DNA of 16,522 nucleotides, taken from the NCBI GenBank assembly GCA_023700885.1, contig JAMPYA010000029.1, forward strand, positions 1-16,522, read 5' to 3'. A program made the translations under genes and the position numbers. Source of the stretch: Flavobacteriaceae bacterium (lineage in GTDB: Bacteria; Bacteroidota; Bacteroidia; Flavobacteriales; Flavobacteriaceae). Of this stretch, positions 13,755 to 16,522 are shown in pieces. Each line of letters begins with the position of its first letter. Within the stretch, counting starts at the first letter, position 1. The notes under the pieces were generated by a model. It was not told where the DNA came from and did not search any database. It was given only the letters and a program-made list of their open reading frames with translations.

Positions 13755-14708
13755 ATGAGGCCATTAATCATAGTTTTTTTTACGTTAATATTCATAACAT
13801 CTTGTAAAAAAGAAGTTTCTTTAGAATCTGTAGCAGCACAAGAAGCAGTTAAAGCAGTTCGTTTTGATCAATTATTCTATCATAAATCTGATGCTGAAAT
13901 TCAAGAATTGAAAAAAATGTATCCATTTTTATTTCCAGTTCAAGTTCCTGATACTGTTTGGGTTAATAAATCAAATAATCAAGAAGAAATTTTTTTACAA
14001 CAAGAAGTACAGAAAGTTTTTACTGATTTTAAATCAGAAGAAAAACAATTAGGAGAATTATTTAAAACGATAAAAAGTAAATTTCCCAATTTTAAATCAC
14101 CCAAAGTAATCACCTTAATTTCTGATATTGATTATGAATCAAAAGTGATTTATGCAGATAGTTTATTACTGATTTCTTTGGATATGTATCTTGGGAAAGA
14201 CCATGAAATTTATAAAGAATTTCCGTCGTATTTATCATATCGATATGAAAAATCAAATTTAATAGTTGATGTTGCTCATGCAATTGCAGATAATTCATTC
14301 AAAGATTTAGGAAGAAATAATTTTTTGAATCAGATGATCAATCAGGGCAAAAAAATGAGTTTAGTAAATGCTTTTTTGCCAGAAACTAAGTCAGATCTAA
14401 AAATGGCTTATACTCCAGAACAAATGTTATGGGTAGAAAGCAACGAATTTTCAATTTGGCAATATTTCATGGAAAACCAAATGTTGTACAGTTATGATAT
14501 AGACTTATTACACCGATTTGTTTTTGACGCTCCGTTTTCAAAATTTTATTTAGAATCTGATCAAGATTCTCCTGGCAGAATTGGTGTTTGGATTGGTTGG
14601 AAAATTGTAGATTCATACTTAAAGAACAATGAAGTTTCTTTAGATGAAATGATTAAAATAGCGCCTGAAGAATTGTTTGAAAAATCTAGATACAAACCCA
14701 AAAAGTAG
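13755..14708 (+). CDS. gldB: Gliding motility lipoprotein GldB
   Basis: Bacteroidota lipoprotein required for gliding motility and type IX secretion function in Flavobacterium johnsoniae. The protein has 317 residues. The N-terminus is a lipoprotein signal (MRPLIIVFFTLIFITSC) with the lipobox cysteine C17. The following residues, KKE, lack the acidic run that sends Bacteroidota lipoproteins to the cell surface, so a periplasm-facing location is likely. The body has the GldB pattern: AVRFDQLFY near 34-43, a helical middle, FPSYLSYRYE near 156-165, YTPEQMLWVESNEFSIWQYF near 218-237 and SPGRIGVWIGWKIV near 274-287. No transmembrane segment other than the signal is seen. gldC, which adjoins gldB in F. 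johnsoniae, does not follow; the next gene is convergent with a one-base gap. Presence of gldB alone does not prove gliding. Confidence 0.9.
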   Translation: MRPLIIVFFTLIFITSCKKEVSLESVAAQEAVKAVRFDQLFYHKSDAEIQELKKMYPFLFPVQVPDTVWVNKSNNQEEIFLQQEVQKVFTDFKSEEKQLGELFKTIKSKFPNFKSPKVITLISDIDYESKVIYADSLLLISLDMYLGKDHEIYKEFPSYLSYRYEKSNLIVDVAHAIADNSFKDLGRNNFLNQMINQGKKMSLVNAFLPETKSDLKMAYTPEQMLWVESNEFSIWQYFMENQMLYSYDIDLLHRFVFDAPFSKFYLESDQDSPGRIGVWIGWKIVDSYLKNNEVSLDEMIKIAPEELFEKSRYKPKK

Positions 14709-14709
14709 G

Positions 14710-15825
14710 TTATAACATACTTAAAATGCGTTGGTAATCATCTTTATTATTAACAAAATCCATATCAGAAACGTCAATTATTATAGTATTTAATTGTTGT
14801 TCTGATTGTATAAAACTGGCATAACCTTTGTGAATTTTATCTAAATATTTACCACTGATGTTTTGCTCATAATCACGTCCGCGTTTTTTGATGTTTTCTA
14901 GCAATCGATCCGTATTTTGATAAAGATAAATATATAAATCTGGTTTAGAAATTTCTTTATACATCACATCAAATATTTTGCGATACAAGAAAAACTCTTC
15001 AGTTTGCAAAGTAACCTGCGCAAATATGAGTGATTTAAAGATGTAATAATCTGATACAATAAAATTTTTAAATAAATCAAATTGGGCTAAATCATCTGAT
15101 AATTGTTGATAACGATCGGCCAAAAAACTCATTTCTAACGGGAATGCGTAACGTTCATTATCATCGTAAAATTTGGGTAAAAACGGATTGTCAGCAAAAC
15201 GTTCTAACACCATTTTTGCATTGAAATCTTGTGCAATTTGGTTGGCTAAAGACGTTTTTCCGGCTCCAATATTCCCTTCTATGGCAATGTAATTATACTT
15301 TTCATACAAAGGAATTGGGCGATTTAATTTTAAATCTATTTTTTCAACCAAAGTAACATCTGTACAATCATTTATACATTCAGTTATCGATTTTTTAGCA
15401 ACCGGATGAATGCAATTGGGTGCAATTTCGGCTAATGGTTCCAACACAAATTTTCGGTCTAACATTTTTGGATGCGGAACTACTAAATCTTTAGTGTTAA
15501 TAACCTCATTACCAATTAATAAAATATCGATATCAATAACTCTAGAAGCAAATCTGCCGTGTAAAGGTCTTATTCTCCCTACTAAGTTTTCAATTTTCAA
15601 CACTTCTTTTATCAGCAATTCAGGCTTGAAACTAGCCGTTAACGATACACAAATATTTAAAAAATAATCGCCTACAAAACCCCAAGAATCCGTTTTATAA
15701 GTAGCCGAAATATTTTCAACTTTTCCTATACGCATGCCAATCAAGTTGATAGCCTTTTGGAGATTTTCCAAACGATTACCCTGATTGCTTCCCAAGGATA
15801 AATAAATTGTTTTTACGTTGTTCAT
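14710..15825 (-). CDS. folK: Fusion of HPPK (FolK) and deoxynucleoside kinase
   Basis: A 371-residue two-domain enzyme. Residues about 1-160 are 6-hydroxymethyl-7,8-dihydropterin pyrophosphokinase (EC 2.7.6.3, folate synthesis): YLSLGSNQGNR (8-18), SWGF near 47-50, and the Mg-binding DID at 98-100 in SRVIDIDILLIG, then VPHPKM. After a linker of about 15 residues, residues about 176-371 are a deoxynucleoside kinase: P-loop GNIGAGKT at 184-191, LERFADNPFLPKFY, and ADRYQQLSDD, with a lid-like KKRGRDYE segment. The kinase probably salvages purine deoxynucleosides, but substrate choice cannot be read from sequence. Similar fusions are known in Bacteroidota. The reading frame is continuous with no internal start needed. 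It is convergent with gldB and divergent from sppA. Confidence 0.93.
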   Translation of the reverse strand: MNNVKTIYLSLGSNQGNRLENLQKAINLIGMRIGKVENISATYKTDSWGFVGDYFLNICVSLTASFKPELLIKEVLKIENLVGRIRPLHGRFASRVIDIDILLIGNEVINTKDLVVPHPKMLDRKFVLEPLAEIAPNCIHPVAKKSITECINDCTDVTLVEKIDLKLNRPIPLYEKYNYIAIEGNIGAGKTSLANQIAQDFNAKMVLERFADNPFLPKFYDDNERYAFPLEMSFLADRYQQLSDDLAQFDLFKNFIVSDYYIFKSLIFAQVTLQTEEFFLYRKIFDVMYKEISKPDLYIYLYQNTDRLLENIKKRGRDYEQNISGKYLDKIHKGYASFIQSEQQLNTIIIDVSDMDFVNNKDDYQRILSML

Positions 15826-15867
15826 AATAGATATTTACAAAGAAAATAAATGTTATCTTTAATACTG

Positions 15868-15875
15868 TATATTTG
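15868..15875 (+). promoter_or_regulatory. Candidate -7 box (TATATTTG) for sppA
   Basis: Exact TAnnTTTG match 26 bases before the sppA start, within the 76-base gap shared with the divergent folK-dNK gene. No TTG lies at 19 bases upstream. Confidence 0.5.
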
Positions 15876-15901
15876 TGTAGCATTTTATAAACAATTTTCA
15901 C

Positions 15902-16522
15902 ATGAATTTTTTGAAAAATATTTTATCAACTATTATAGGTGTTTTTATAGCATTCGGAATTGTATTTTTTTTATTGATATTGTTGGCTTCAGCTATTGAA
16001 ACTGATGAAGTTATTACTGTAAAAAGCCAATCGGTTTTAAAATTATCTTTTGATGATAAAATATTAAAAGATTATGCTCCGAAAGATGAATCCCCATTAG
16101 GAATGTTATTGGAAATGGACGGAAAATATATCAGTTTTGACCAAGTATTAAACGCTATTGATAATGCAAAAACAGATACTAATATTGATGGAATTAGTAT
16201 CGAAATGAATTTTTTAAGCGCCGGAATGGCTCAAACACAAGCACTTCGCAGAAAATTAATGGAATTTAAAGAGACAGGAAAATTTGTTTCGGCCTATGCA
16301 GATTTTTATGAACAAAAAAACTATTATCTCAGTTCGGTTTCTGATTCTGTTTTTATCAATCCGTTAGGAATGTTAGATTTTAGAGGTTTGAGCACCGAAG
16401 TGTTGTATTTCAAAGATTTTGAGGATAAATATGGTGTTAAGATGGAAGTAGTGCGTCATGGAAAATATAAAAGTGGCGCAGAACCTTTCCTTTTTAACAA
16501 GATGAGCGATGAAAATAGAGAG
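15902..16522 (+). CDS. sppA: Signal peptide peptidase SppA, 67-kDa type (N-terminal part, cut by window edge)
   Basis: Membrane-bound serine protease of the S49 family that degrades cleaved signal peptides. The frame is open from the ATG at 15902 to the right edge, giving 207 residues. Residues about 5-31 form a single membrane anchor. The following region has the SppA N-terminal repeat: VLKLSFDDKI near 45-54, then FDQVLNAIDNAKTD, and DGISIEMNFLSAG near 99-111 in place of the usual LRID-type strand. GKYKSGAEPF at 187-196 carries K190, which aligns by motif with the catalytic lysine of E. coli SppA. The serine nucleophile lies in the second half, beyond the window. The presence of this lysine in an N-terminal repeat points to the long, duplicated form rather than the short Bacillus type. 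Confidence 0.92.
   Translation, partial: MNFLKNILSTIIGVFIAFGIVFFLLILLASAIETDEVITVKSQSVLKLSFDDKILKDYAPKDESPLGMLLEMDGKYISFDQVLNAIDNAKTDTNIDGISIEMNFLSAGMAQTQALRRKLMEFKETGKFVSAYADFYEQKNYYLSSVSDSVFINPLGMLDFRGLSTEVLYFKDFEDKYGVKMEVVRHGKYKSGAEPFLFNKMSDENRE

Noticed and set aside
15410..15667. Open frame opposite the HPPK domain
   Set aside because: It is a mirror of the HPPK coding sequence with no independent features.
15838..15845. TTTCTTTG on the minus strand as a -7 box for folK-dNK
   Set aside because: The conserved A at position 2 is missing and no TTG is placed upstream; too weak to annotate.

Overview
This AT-rich window reads as chromosomal housekeeping DNA from a flavobacterium (Bacteroidota, probably Flavobacteriaceae). 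The evidence is a gliding-motility lipoprotein GldB, a DUF6089 barrel protein, a HPPK-deoxynucleoside kinase fusion, and promoter boxes of the Bacteroidota type (TAnnTTTG, twice with TTG exactly 19 bases upstream). Shine-Dalgarno sequences are largely absent. There are no tRNA or rRNA genes, insertion sequences, CRISPR arrays or prophage genes, and no gene-free stretch longer than about 150 bases.

Left block (1-3765, minus strand): a CBS/ACT-like protein, NAD kinase (nadK), a DUF6089 outer-membrane protein, undecaprenyl diphosphate synthase (uppS) and the 5' part of bamA, all in the same direction. The last three are packed with a 1-base overlap or no gap, and link the cell-wall lipid carrier to outer-membrane protein assembly.

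Middle block (3877-7753, plus strand): a four-helix membrane protein with helix-boundary histidines, followed by a terminator. Then come pdxJ (vitamin B6), a YbfF-like hydrolase, a small YvlD-type membrane protein, and trigger factor (tig), which has its own promoter and a strong terminator. A CNNM/CBS ion transporter lies on the minus strand between tig and clpP.

Right block (9011-16522): clpP, clpX and dnaG form a plus-strand run. dnaG converges on nadE (minus) with overlapping stop codons. nadE is divergent from gldB through a 44-base shared promoter region. gldB converges on folK-dNK with a one-base gap. folK-dNK is divergent from sppA, which runs off the right edge.

The genes cover NAD(P) supply (nadE, nadK), envelope building (uppS, bamA, sppA, gldB), protein folding and turnover (tig, clpPX), replication priming (dnaG), and cofactor or nucleotide supply (pdxJ, folK-dNK). 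I see no undescribed multi-gene system. The most striking single observation is that DnaG has lost all four zinc ligands of its N-terminal zinc-binding domain while keeping an intact TOPRIM catalytic centre. Other points of interest are the trigger factor without a recognisable FKBP signature, the histidine-bearing small membrane protein, the interlocked nadE/gldB promoters, and gldB without an adjacent gldC.
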